From: Ptiloglossa arizonensis
Taxonomy: Eukaryota > Arthropoda > Insecta > Hymenoptera > Colletidae
Length of the DNA: 64,000 nucleotides
NCBI RefSeq assembly: GCF_051014685.1
Contig: NC_135048.1
Location: 22,958,543-23,022,542 of the forward strand
Reading direction: 5' to 3'
Made by a program: the position numbers and the translations under genes. Positions within the stretch are counted from its first letter, which is position 1; each line of letters opens with the position of its first letter. Positions 24,901 to 36,220 of this stretch are shown one piece after another. Below the pieces are notes generated by a model. The model ran no database searches and had not been told where the DNA came from. It saw only the letters and a program-made list of their open reading frames with translations.

Positions 24901-27900
24901 CCTTTCATCGTACCCAAATCTGACACGATCCCAAATTCATCTTACTTATCCCTTTTCGAAGGCATTGAAAATACATCCAAGATCGAAACGTTTATTGTTA
25001 CAAATGGTAATAATATTTTCGTACATTTAGGAAGAAATTTATAACAAAAGAAAAAGATATAAAATTCTTGTTGCGTCGATTCTAAATTCATCTTATTTGT
25101 CCCCTTTCGAAACAGACATTAAAAATACATTCAAAATCGAAACGTTCATTGTTATAAACGGTAATAATATTTTCATACATTTAGAAAGAAATTTGTAACA
25201 AAGAGAAAAGCATGTAAAATTCTTTAAATTCATCTCATTTGTCCCTTTTCGAAGCAAACATTAAAAATACATCCAAGATCGCAACGTTCATTGTTATAAA
25301 TAGTAATAATATTTTCGTACATTTAGGAAGAAATTCGTAACAAAGAAAAAAGCATGTAAAATTCTTTAAATTCATCTCATTTGTCCCTTTGCGAAGCAGA
25401 CATTAAAAATACATCCAAAATCGAAACGTTCATTGTTATAAACGGTAATAATATTTTCGTACATTTAGGAAGAAATTTCTAACAAAAGAAAAAGATATAA
25501 AATTCTTGTTACGCTACTTCCTGGAATTCGAAACGATCGAAAGGGTTCGTCCACCCCGATAAACGAGATGTAAAGTGAGAGTTGAGAAACCAACACCGGA
25601 GGTACCTGAAAGAAAGTTAGTTGAGACTAGGTTTCAGCACACATTGATAGCCACGTTTGACGCTCGAAGACCGGAAGAGGTCAGGAGTCTTTCGATTAAG
25701 CGCAAATATAGTCACTCGGTTCGTTAACTCCCCGCCCCGTTCACTCGATGGATCCTCTTCAACGCCGTGTTCGTTGTTGCGCGACAGCGACGACGAAATT
25801 GACATTAATTTCCTGTCAGCGAGACCATTTTCATTAGGATGTGCGCGATTCTTGTGCGAAAAAAAAACGAGATCGATCACTATCGCGCGTCGAAATTCCT
25901 AATGGAAAACGTGCAGGAATAATGATAGCTCGCGATAACAAGTGACAATGTTATATTTTTCACGACTAAAAGTAAAAATAAATTCCCCCCTTCTTTGTGA
26001 CTTTTTTACTGAATTTTTTTACGGCCACGATGTATCAAAATATTCGTAATCTTTCTCGTGAAATTCTATAATTTTATGCAGTGCAATAGTTTGAACACTT
26101 TTTTTATTTAAAACGGACATCGTCTTTTCAATACCTGCAACGAAAGAGAATAGAGAATAACAATTATGTACAATGCAATGGTTTGAACACTTTTTGTATT
26201 TAAAATGGAAAATCGTCTTTTCAATACCTACTTCGAAAGAAAATAAGTAAGATGAATTTAAGATCGTGTCAGTGTTGAATACGATGAAAGGGAAAAATAG
26301 AAAAACGATCGAGAAACTGCTTTTTTATTCACTAGGAATATCGTCCAATTGACAATCTCTAATTTGCATCCTTTTTGCAGAACATATTTTTTTTATTCGT
26401 GTTGAAGAGAAGGTTGAAAACTACCCTTAAAATCGTGAAAGGAATACTTGGTTAAATACCACTAACTAATGTAGATAAAATACCAATTGTATCGAAAACT
26501 AATGTAACTAAAAAGTAACGTTGATTGAGAAACAAATTTGTTTTTTGAAAAAATTTTTTTGGAGTACATATTTGTCTCATTCATGTCGAAGAGAAGATCG
26601 AAAACTACCCTTGAAATTATAAAAGGAATACTTAGTTAAATACAACTGACTAATGTAGATAAAATATCGTCTGAATCGTTAACTAATGTAGATAAAAAAT
26701 AATATCGATTGAAAAACAAATTTGATTTTTGAACAAATTTTTCTTCCACAATTCCAACCAATGTTTCTGTAATCATTCTACAATCAGTATGGAGAAGAAA
26801 AGAGATCTGTACGTAATTAAATAATATTTGCACAATTTTAAATTCGATCGTAGCGTAGAAAAAAGAGGGCTGATTTTCTAATCAGCGCAGTGCTTTGTTG
26901 TGTTATCGGGTTTTGATTCCGATCTCGCTTTATTCCCTCGCTCATTAGACGGACGTAAATTTCCTGCACTAAATCGGAATTTCGCTGCTCACGTAAAAGG
27001 AACTTATCAACTTACGAGCAAGACATTCTCCTAATGATCTCCGTTTACCTTGGCCGCTGCGCTTAATGGTCCTTCCAGTTTCACGAGTCAATGGCAAAGC
27101 AAACTATGCGAGCGCAGGTAGCGCTCGTAAAAAGTCTCGTAAACGAGACATACGCATACGTACTCGAGAAATATTGGATTGCGTGATAAGCTCGTTCGAG
27201 GCTCGACTGGGTACGGTTTTGCGAATTTTATCTCGACGCGTTGATTCCGACAACTTATATATTTTCGAGTAACAGTCGAAAAAATAGATCAATTACAATT
27301 ATTTTACAATCTGGACGAATAATTTATTAAAACGTTTGCCATCCCAGATTTTGTACCGTTTTCAGTGTACAACGAATTGGTCGATCTGAACGAAATAATA
27401 GAAACAAAAAAAGAAAGTATAGAAAAAATTACACATCGATACGAAAATTTTCGTGAACTTACGTCGAAAGTAAAATTAGGTTAAAATTGAAACGAAAGAG
27501 TACTGTTTCGTAACTATTACGTTTATCATTTTCGTAATATATACTTTCATGAATTTCTTTATACAATATTACATTGAAGAGAGCTAGCAAACGGCAAAGT
27601 ATCGAGAGAATGAATAAAAATACCGTCACTCCGAAAATTGTGCTTCCATTACCGGAAAAATTTACATATTGATACACTGTTTTCCATACACGTATGTACC
27701 AGGAGCGAAATAAATTACGAATATCACCCGGTCGAGGATTGAGGTTATGTCGCTTGAACCGTGCACTCGTTCGCGCATGCGCAACGCGCAATGTGCGATA
27801 TCTTATTCCACCTTTCGTAAAACCCATTACGATTTATCCTGTTTTGAACAGAAACCGGTTTTAATTTACGTTCGTGTACCGTTTGTTCGTTTCAAGGGAA

Positions 27901-30900
27901 GAGAGAGTCTTCCGTTCGCTGAATAAACACGAGGAAAGTCTTTTCACGATCATCTACGAAACTCCGGGGTCGAAACCTTGTATCGGGATAAAGGAATCCG
28001 ATTCCCAGACATTGTAAGATATTTTCGATGTTACTTTAACGTTCTTCTTTACGGTCGGTACGAGTTCCATACGCGTCTATACGGGACGCGGACCTTATTT
28101 TTCCTCGTTACCCCGTTTCCTTGGGTCCGCCGTGAGCCCCGTGTGTTCCGCGTCCATTTTCCGATCGCGTATGCAATAACCAACGTCCGGGTTTTCCTTT
28201 ACGAGGAAATTTCCGAGGGAGAAGAACCAACGTGCTCGATGATCGTTTCGCGATTCCTCGAACGACCTGATTTCGTCGAGCTCGTTTCGGAAAAAAAAGG
28301 AAAAAGAAGAAAAAAGCAAACGAAAAAGCAATCTTTCCAACGAAAAATAAAGAACGCGTAAAAATGAACGTAAATAGAAATTTCTACCGAGCCGGATGGA
28401 GAATTTTTAGGTTATTTCGCCGAGCGTGCAACATTTCACGACTCGACGATCGAACGACGAAACACGACGCGAGATTTATGACAATTTTCCACGTGAAATG
28501 TGATCGCGTATCACGCTGAAACGGGAATTTATGGTTTATCTTCCACGCTGTTTTTTCATCTACATGCATGAACAATTATCGTAACATCGATTATAACTCC
28601 ATGCGAGACACAAACGCGATCAGTATGCATGAAAATGTGAAACGAGTCCTCTTTGAGAATGTTTTTTTTTTTTTCTGAAAAGTAAGCGCGTATATCGTGA
28701 TTTTCGTGAATGTAAAATTTATCACTGGTCGAAATTTTCGAAAATTGAAACATTTTATTAGCTGCTTCCTTCTTTTTTTTTAATATTCGAGAAACCGTAT
28801 TTTTCACGTCGCGAGAAATACTCTAGATATGGGAAACAATGTAAAAAAAGAGGATATCGTTTTCAAACTCAACATGAATATCTCGTAGACGCATTAGCGA
28901 GAAAGTTATTACGCAGACGTGGCCATTGTATAAATCGTAGTACGGACGAAGTAATTTGTAACAGTTTCTCCTCGACTACGAAACAGCGAAAATCGTCGAA
29001 ATTGGCTTTCATTATCCTCCATTCTTTGTGTTTCATTAATCCGAGTCCTGGCAATAAAATCGGAAACGTAATTATTTCTATATTGTGACTCCATTCGCAG
29101 AATTTTTATACGCGTTGGATAACATATCGATACAAAATAAATTTATAATTTTCAAAATAGTTATTTAGGAAACATGATCGAATAGAAGCAAATTAATAAA
29201 AACATTTTATATTCCCAATGAAAATTCTTATACGAGTATAATTTATTTCCCAAATTTTGTGATATTTATTTCGTATAATAATTTTCTGAAATTAATTTGT
29301 ACAGAATTTATTTCTCGTTGTTGCAGTATTTAGATCGCAGTTAAATGTGTACTCCTTTAACATTTGTTTTACAATTGTATTCTGCTGTTGAAGCACATAA
29401 TTAGGAGTTACAATTAGATAAATAAATGTAATCATTAACAGTCACAAAGTGTGGCTTTCCTTCCATTACTGCAGCTCGTTAAAAATTATATTCGCGTATA
29501 CACGTTGCATTTTTACTCGTGGGGATGTATTTTAAAAAATGTAGAAACTTCGAGATATACAAAAATTAACGATTCACTTTGAATGTTTGCGGCTAACACA
29601 TAAAATATGATTCTATGTACTGCGTTCCATTGAAAAATAATTTGGTACATACTTCTCTACAAATATTTATTTTTAATATAGGTATACGAAGCTGCCTGTT
29701 TGATATTGTTATGGTCACTGTGATATTTAACACGCACACCACTCCACAATGAAAATGCTTCTGTAACATAATGCGAAGGGGTGACCACCCTTATCTCTTG
29801 GAGCCAGACCTGCAAACGCTACCGCGTCTCCAGCCCTTTGAGCCGAAGTATCGATATTCACTTTATATAGTCCATATTAAAACTACTAGAGAATAAATTC
29901 TATCGCCGTAATAACGTTTCCTTTGTCCAACCTCTCTGTATAATACAGTTGCAAAGTATAACGAGAACTTAAATTAAAATTGCATCTGTATCAAAAGAGA
30001 ATAATATAGCACTGCTCTTATTCGGCAAATAAAAATTTATGAGATTAATAAGTACGTGATAAACTCGCTTATAAATTTCATCCCTCGAAAGCGTGCTGTT
30101 AAAAGTTTGTTAACAATTAACATTTGAGAGCACGTTATAATTTAGCGACACACGGACGATTTTATCACGCATTTTGTGATTTAAACGCGTCGATGTACTG
30201 TTAAAATAATTTTCCATTCGAATTGTATTTTTATCAAATCGGTTTTCATCGAGTCAACGTAGTAAATATATTTCTGATATACGTATGTATACCGTCCCTC
30301 AAAACTTTCGAACACCCCTCGATCTATTAATAAACGAAGGTTTTTCGTCCGTACGCAAAAACGTTTTATTGCAAATATTGTTCTTACGCGTTAATTTGGG
30401 AATTCTTTAAAGATAATTTAAAATGAAAATTATAATTGTACTTGGACTTTTACCGCAACGAGTTGGCATTTATTTATAAAACATTAACGAAGTCGAAGCA
30501 GAAATGATCAAACCGAGAGAGGATTTTGTCAAGGTTTCATGTTTTCCTAAAACCTATTTGTAATATGACAACAGTTTTGATCCGGAATCATAGCTAAGTA
30601 ATATCCTTTTAATATGTATGAGTTTAATATTTATCATTACAACTTTTATATTACATCATGGCTAAGTAATATCCTTTTAATATGTATGAGTGCAACTTAG
30701 AATAAAACAAGTGTGTGGGCATAAAGAAACTTTATTACTCTGGAACAGAGGATGTCACAACCATTTGCTCAGCAATGTTTATTTATAAAGTAATGTTCGT
30801 CGACTCTTTAAAATATGACCTTGAAAATTTTGAAAAAAATGCCTTGAAAAACTCCGGACGATTGAAACGATGAATTATTACGCGCAAAATGAAATAAAAA

Positions 30901-33900
30901 ATTTAACTTGCCCGATCGAAAATGTTGAAAATCGAAATATTTCCCTAAAAACTGGCATTTTGGTTCGGGTTACTAACGAACCTTTTAGTTGCACCATTTT
31001 TAGAAAATTTACGAATAAACTGACGTCAAAAGAAAAAACCATAAATACCCAAATATTAATCCGTACAATTAAGAAATTTTTATTTTTAAATTTTCCTGTA
31101 CTTACAGAGTACTTCAATTTTCGATCAAAGCTTCTGCTAAGATAAACTGAAGAAGAATTTATTTTACACGCGAAAATAACAATTAGGGCACATTTGTGAG
31201 TGTTCGAGATGACCAGAATCCAATCTAAAACGTTCAACGTGTTAATACGTTTACATTTGACCTTCGAACGACGTATTGGAACACTACGCATCCGAGAAGA
31301 ATGCCGGCGGCATTCTTCTCAGAGGTGAACAGTACATTTTCCACAAGCAAAGTGCAAAGCTTCAATTTCCTCGATGAACCTGCTCTTTTTGCTTCGGTTG
31401 AACGATTAAATAGAAAAATTGAAGAGTATTCCTTATTTAAAATGTTAAGCTGTTCGAATTTGTTCTAGATGAGGAGTACGGGCAAAAGAACGTGTCCGTG
31501 ATGCTCGATGGGCAAGAAACAGAACTGGAAATCATCGATCATCCGGCGGCAGAAATGTCGGTGAGCACAAGGTCTAACAATATCTACGCTACACAAGAAC
31601 CCACTGTTACCATTCGATTATGTAAACTCCATTTTGTACTTTCCTCTCGTCTTATTTCCTGCCTGCTAGATATCTATCCTCAAATTCGTAGTTTCGTAAC
31701 AAACGGATTACTTCGCTTTGTTTAAAAGCCGAGTTCGTCTCGAGTGAACGTTGGCGTTATCCTTGTTTCGTAATACTCGAAATTCTATTATAAATTTAGC
31801 TTGCCACAAAACAGAAAACAATTTAATATGATCACTACCGTTGTTCAGTTGGAGATATATCCATCACAGATCTACATTCGTAGTCACAGTAGTTTTATTA
31901 TAAAAACAAACATCGATAGAGTATACACATTAATCAAGTACAAACAAAGTTTATCGAACAAATTAACTGAATATTCTGAATTTTATAATACACACGTAAC
32001 ACCGGTTTTCGTGTTACACACCTTCGTTATAAATTAATCGTATTAAAAAGTACGTTTTTTACCAACAGATAATTTTTTCAGAAAGGAAACTTCCACAATT
32101 TCTCTGAAGAAAACGTAATCCCTAAACTTCGATTAGAAGAACTCGAGTTCTCGATACTTTTTCAAATTGTAGCGCGAAAAATAAAAATATTCGTTAACGC
32201 GTCGGTGTAATTATTATTTCGTAGTATCGTCAAGGATAGTAACGTTGTTTAAATGTTTACGAGCGTTGAGCTTCGTTTCTTGCAAACACTTTAAAAAAAA
32301 CGTAAGTTCAAAGTGTCGGTCACCAGTGACCACCGTGGCATTTAACGTGCTAAGTCTCCATGTCCGTTCCTTCTTCGAGCACGCACATGCTCATGCAATG
32401 GGGCACACTTTTTCTTATTGCGAGCTCTCTCCCTTTCCTGATAATCGTTTTATCGCGTGACCAAGTTTCAAAGATACATCGATGCTGTCGCCACGACTTT
32501 CCGCGAAATATTACTAGGTCGCTATTTTATTTCTTAACTCGGTTGAACTTCGTAAACGTAACAGCGTGAAACGAGGCGGCTAATAACGGCGTGACTTCGA
32601 AGGAAGCTTTGATGTTTACAACTCTTCGAACACTTGGGAACTTAATTCGGATCTTTATCTTTAGACGGTTCGCTCAGTGGCACCGATTCGTGTCGAGGAG
32701 GAGCCAATAAAACACACTTCACAATACACCCACTTCGCGATACACTTCTGGTTATCGCGAGGCTGGAACGCTAGATGGCGTCACTGGAGCTGCGCGAACT
32801 AGCTGCGCAAGAATCATTGTGCCACCAATCACGAGACAGAGCGACCGATACCTTTCGAAACGCCTAACCTCAACGCAACGAAATTTCACGCGATGAGATG
32901 CACGAATCAATATGAAATAATAATGATCTGTCGACAACTTTGCGTTATTTACCATTTATAACACATTGTCGATTCAATAATTAAAATATTCTTCGTCGAA
33001 TACGTATCATTGCATTTTTTTAATTCGTACACGATAAGTTCGACTATTACATGAGAACATTCATATTTTCTTGGATCAAATATTGAATAACGAAGACGCG
33101 AAAAATATTAATACAGATACTATATTTTTATGGACGATTCAAAAGTAACAGAAAACAAATTGACTAAAACCGTGCAATATTGTTTTGGGACACCCTAACG
33201 AAGTAATCGCAGATGCAGAAACGATCTTGTTTTCATTTTTGAGATTCGTTAACATTAATTTTGTTATCTCGATTAGGTGGAGGCATTTTGCTCGACCTAC
33301 AACCCAGATGTTTACGTGGTTGTGTACTCCGTGGTGGACAGTCGAAGTCTGAAAGTGGCCCAAGAGACTTTACTGTATCTATGGAATAGCGATTACATGG
33401 CCAGTCATGGTGTGATCCTTGTCGGGAACAAAGTCGATCTCGAGCGGAAGCGCGAGGTCCTGTCGGTCGGTAAGTAACGGAAACGAAGCGTAAACTTTCT
33501 AACGAGTGGGCACTTGTTCTTGGTGCTTGCTTACCTGGTATGATGGGATCAAGTACCTTACAAGTAGATTCGAGGTCTAGCCAACTGTATTCAAACCCTC
33601 TACAAATATTTCGAGGAACAAAATCGATACACCCGAACAGACTACGAATCTACACTAGATATATTCGAATTTTCCTGTTACTCGAATATCGTTCAAATAC
33701 TACTCGATTACTCGAACATTTTTCCTGGTATCCTGATACGATTGAACTTCGACGAATGCTTTTTCGAAAATTGCACGAGAATCTCGTTCGTAACACTGTG
33801 TTGACAAATGGAAAAGATAGTCACTTAGCAACGAACGAAATTGAAAATGAAATTAACGGGGGTTAACTTAAGGTAGTGGTAATGTATTGTGCAATCACTG

Positions 33901-36220
33901 TACCCATTTTTTTTTTATGTACGACATGATCTGATATTGCGTGGTCAAGGTTTTTTAACGTTTTATCGATTTCATTTTAATTGACCAATCGGTGCCAGGA
34001 AAACTAACATGTGCCATTTCACTCGATGATAAATCTATGAAACGCAATTATGCTCACGTGCTTGAGGACAATAAGCAAGATCGAGTCAAGATTGAGAAAG
34101 CACGATTTGTTTTGTTTCATGCACTAGATAGATACGAGTGATAAAAGTGGCCTAATATGGTACTTAGAAAAAGCAAGTCGGGCTTAGTCGATTCGAGCTA
34201 CACACGAGCTGTACTCGAATAATATTCGAATAATATTCGAATTGTATTCAAATTACATTCGTATAATCAAGTATTCGAATAGTGTTCAAATTATATAAAA
34301 ATGATCAAGTGTTCGAATAGTATTCGAATGATGTAAAAATGATCGAGTATTCGAATAGTATTCGAATGATATAAAAATGATCGAGTATTGGAATAGTGTT
34401 CTAATTATATAAAAATGATCAAGTATTCGAATAGTGTTCGAATTATATAAAAATGATCGAGTATTCGAATAGTGTTCGAATGATATAAAAATGATCGAGT
34501 ATTGAAATAATGTTCTAATTATATAAAAATGATCAAGTATTCGAATAGTGTTCTAATAATATAAAAATGATCAAGTATTCGAATAGTGTTCAAATTATAT
34601 AAAAATGATCAAGTATTCGAATGGTGTTTGAATTATATAAAAATGATCAAGTATTCGAATAGTGTTCGAATTATATAAGAATGATCGAGTATTCGAATAG
34701 TGTTCGAATGATATAAAAATGATCAAGTATTCGAATAGTGTTCGAATTATATAAAAATAATCCCAGCCCTACATTAAACTTGTTCAAACGTTCTGTTCTC
34801 TTAACTATCTCAAACAAAGAGCTTTATAAATTAATTCGTATTGCTGCAAGCTCAAGAAATTTGTCCCGAGGGGTACCACGAGGTAAGGAAAATGCTTTTC
34901 CACTCCACCTGCGGTTTGTGTTTCCTTGTACCTGGCTTAGCAATTATGTATCAGGAAGGAGTTTAAACACAACGCCGGCTAATAGGTTCTCTTTGTAAAT
35001 TTCGCCTGGTCGTGTGCATCACAAAGGCGGTGTACAAACTTCTGACCAATAGAACCCGCATTCCTTTCACAACAGATCTTTTTTATTCTCATCCCCGTTG
35101 CTTTCACCAATATTGTTCTTTACGTCCACCCAGAAAATTATTGTACAGGGTATCCGATAACTGGATGTGTAAAAAGTAATATAACCATTCTAAAATAAAT
35201 AAAAAATACAGAATACAATCTTTTCTCTACGAAGCTTCTTTTTCAAGATACATGAATAATCATAAAATACCAACAAAAGTTGGTCACCGTCATTTCTCAG
35301 CCAATAATAATACAAAAAGTAAACCAATACAATGAGTTGTTCAAAAAATGAAAATTCCGCTTCTTGTGTATAAACAAAGAAATAAACACAGAACTCCATT
35401 TCGTGTATCCTGAGAAGAAAAAAAGATCGATCTTTAATTAAGAATAATATGATGCTTCGAGCAAGCAGAATATAAATAGCGTCGAGTAATTTCTTAGTCT
35501 CAAGCTTTACGAAGTCTGACAGAAACGTCTGACCGATCACGACTCGCAATTTCTCCCAGGATAGATCTTTCATTTTCCTTACAATACACGCGTTTTCTCG
35601 AAAACAACACGTGGCACCGCAAGAACGTTACGTCACACTTTCGATTCGTTTTCTCACGTAAATCGAACATGGTTCGAGTTTGTATCGCTAGTTACCAGAA
35701 TCTTTGAATAACTTTTCGAACTACCTCGGGTCAGTATCTGTAATAACTATGGTAATAACCTGTTCACCTCTCGCCCATCCTAAACGGGTCGTCGAAATCC
35801 GAACAGACTTATTGCACAAGCCGGTACCATCGTTTCGTGAAATCGATTTCCACCGAGAGACCAAACCCAGACCTAACTCCAGACCTCTTTCCATCGACAT
35901 TACCCGAAATCTATTCCGTTTCAATCTCCGCGCGAAGTTACGCCGGGCCGAATATCTCACAGATCCTTCCGTCTGTTCCGACAGTTGGACGACGTTTGGC
36001 GAACAATTGCGGCTGCAAATTCATCGAAACCTCCTCGGGGATAGCCCATCACGTGGACGAGCTGCTGGTCGGCATTCTCGCGCAAATCAAATTGAATCCG
36101 CAACGAGACCGAGACCAAGCGACCAGACGAAGAAGAAGCAAACACCGCAGAAGGATCCTTAAACATCTGCTCGGTTTCAAGAGGAAAACCAAGAGCTGCG
36201 AGAACCTCTTCGTTCTCTAA
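15903..36220 (+). CDS. Rgk: RGK-family (Rad/Gem/Kir) small GTPase
   Basis: Five coding exons: 15900-16117, 20649-20812, 31469-31560, 33277-33469 and 35985-36220, with GT..AG ends and compatible phases. From ATG 15903 the product is 299 aa; an in-frame acceptor just before it means an upstream exon is likely and the true start could lie further 5'. Residues 24-51 (YYRLRSFSITANGVYNLGDS, then SRRSRS) are the conserved RGK N-terminal segment with a possible 14-3-3 site. G motifs: GASGVGKT at 100-107, NKVDL at 208-212 and ETSS at 236-239. The switch II region is IIDHPAAEMS rather than DxxG, as expected for the family. The C-terminus is polybasic, with no CAAX box, and ends KTKSCENLFVL like vertebrate Gem and Rad. 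RGK proteins inhibit voltage-gated calcium channels at the membrane and affect the cytoskeleton. Which Drosophila Rgk it corresponds to is not resolved. Confidence 0.93.
16118..20648 (+). other. Rgk intron 1
   Basis: A 4.5-kb intron with no supported gene. A perfect 14-bp palindrome GGTCACCGGTGACC lies at 20290-20303, about 350 bp before exon 2. The last 180 bp are very rich in C and T with long T runs, forming the acceptor tract. Confidence 0.8.
21000..22015. repeat. 202-bp tandem repeat, about five copies
   Basis: AATAATGCTTTCTTTTCGTG occurs at 21067, 21269, 21471, 21673 and 21876 (period 202-203). Each unit also carries GTGGTGGTAATCCCCG. Two neighbouring units around 21300-21700 look nearly identical. 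The array begins about 190 bp after the donor of Rgk exon 2. Confidence 0.95.
24250..24308. repeat. 30-bp direct duplication
   Basis: Two adjacent copies of a 30-bp unit containing CAACTATTAAAATCAAGA start at 24251 and 24281. The core ATTAAAATC...TTTTTAAT is self-complementary. Confidence 0.85.
24933..25510. repeat. About 142-bp tandem repeat, four copies
   Basis: Units start with AAATTCATCT at 24933, 25084, 25226 and 25368 (spacings 151, 142, 142). Shared blocks include ATTAAAAATACATCCAAGATC and GTAATAATATTTTCGTACAT variants. The first unit is the most diverged. Confidence 0.9.
26079..26243. repeat. About 92-bp duplication
   Basis: Two tandem copies sharing TTTGAACACTTTTT, a TATTTAAAA tract and CGTCTTTTCAATACCT. 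A looser pair of related segments follows at about 26400-26720 (shared GAAACAAATTTG). Confidence 0.75.
27772..27783 (+). promoter_or_regulatory. NRF1/Ewg-type motif in Rgk intron 2
   Basis: CGCGCATGCGCA matches the NRF1 (Drosophila erect wing) consensus YGCGCAYGCGCR at all positions. It is followed by another CGCGCA and lies at the edge of a less AT-rich, CpG-containing region, consistent with an internal promoter or enhancer. Function is inferred. Confidence 0.4.
30588..30696. repeat. 68-bp spaced direct repeat
   Basis: GCTAAGTAATATCCTTTTAA begins at 30593 and again at 30661, continuing into TATGTATGAGT in both. It is a local duplication in Rgk intron 2. Confidence 0.85.
31294..31320. repeat. 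Perfect 12-bp-arm hairpin before Rgk exon 3
   Basis: GAGAAGAATGCC, a 3-nt centre GGC, then GGCATTCTTCTC form a perfect inverted repeat. It ends 148 bp upstream of the exon 3 acceptor. Confidence 0.9.
31561..33276 (+). other. Rgk intron 3
   Basis: A 1.7-kb intron. It contains GGTCACCAGTGACC at 32318-32331 (compare the perfect palindrome at 20290) and the dispersed repeat copy near 32745-32915. No coding region was supported. Confidence 0.8.
32745..32915 (+). repeat. Dispersed repeat copy with CTCF-like core
   Basis: Related to the reverse complement of about 2400-2600. AACGCTAGATGGCGTC lies at 32767-32782 and TAACCTCAACGC at about 32865. The core differs from the mammalian CTCF consensus CCASYAGRKGGCRS at only a few positions. 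Confidence 0.45.
33470..35984 (+). other. Rgk intron 4
   Basis: A 2.5-kb intron dominated by a 38-bp satellite at 34200-34765. TACAGGGTATCCGATAACTGG near 35143 resembles the termini of many insect interspersed elements. A minus-strand open frame at 35190-35573 is hydrophobic and has no recognised motif. Confidence 0.75.
34200..34765. repeat. 38-bp satellite, about 14 copies
   Basis: Period 38 bp, for example AAAAATGATC at 34335 and 34373. A unit reads roughly AAAAATGATCAAGTATTCGA then ATAGTGTTCGAATTATAT. Most units contain one or two TTCGAA-like palindromes. The left end merges into looser ATATTCGAA repeats. Confidence 0.95.

Larger units (their letters stand above)
20813..31468 (+). other. 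Rgk intron 2
   Basis: A 10.7-kb intron, the largest of the gene. It contains three tandem arrays, a small 30-bp duplication, a consensus NRF1-type site at 27772-27783, a less AT-rich region at about 27700-28560 and a perfect hairpin close to exon 3. Open frames inside it have no family motif. An alternative promoter around 27.7-28.5 kb is possible but unproven. Confidence 0.8.

Noticed and set aside
27978..28361. 127-codon plus-strand frame in Rgk intron 2
   Set aside because: No motif and ends in a low-complexity Lys/Arg/Gln run; mentioned only as part of a possible promoter region.
29760..29835. Palindromic AAGGGGTGACCACCCTT and GC-richer patch as a possible RNA gene
   Set aside because: No cloverleaf, A/B boxes or other RNA-gene consensus could be found around it.
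30870..31291. Open frames on both strands (91 and 137 codons)
   Set aside because: Intronic, AT-rich, no recognisable domain and no splice context.
35190..35573. 127-codon hydrophobic minus-strand frame
   Set aside because: Aromatic-rich translation of AT-rich DNA; no transporter or transposase motif identified.
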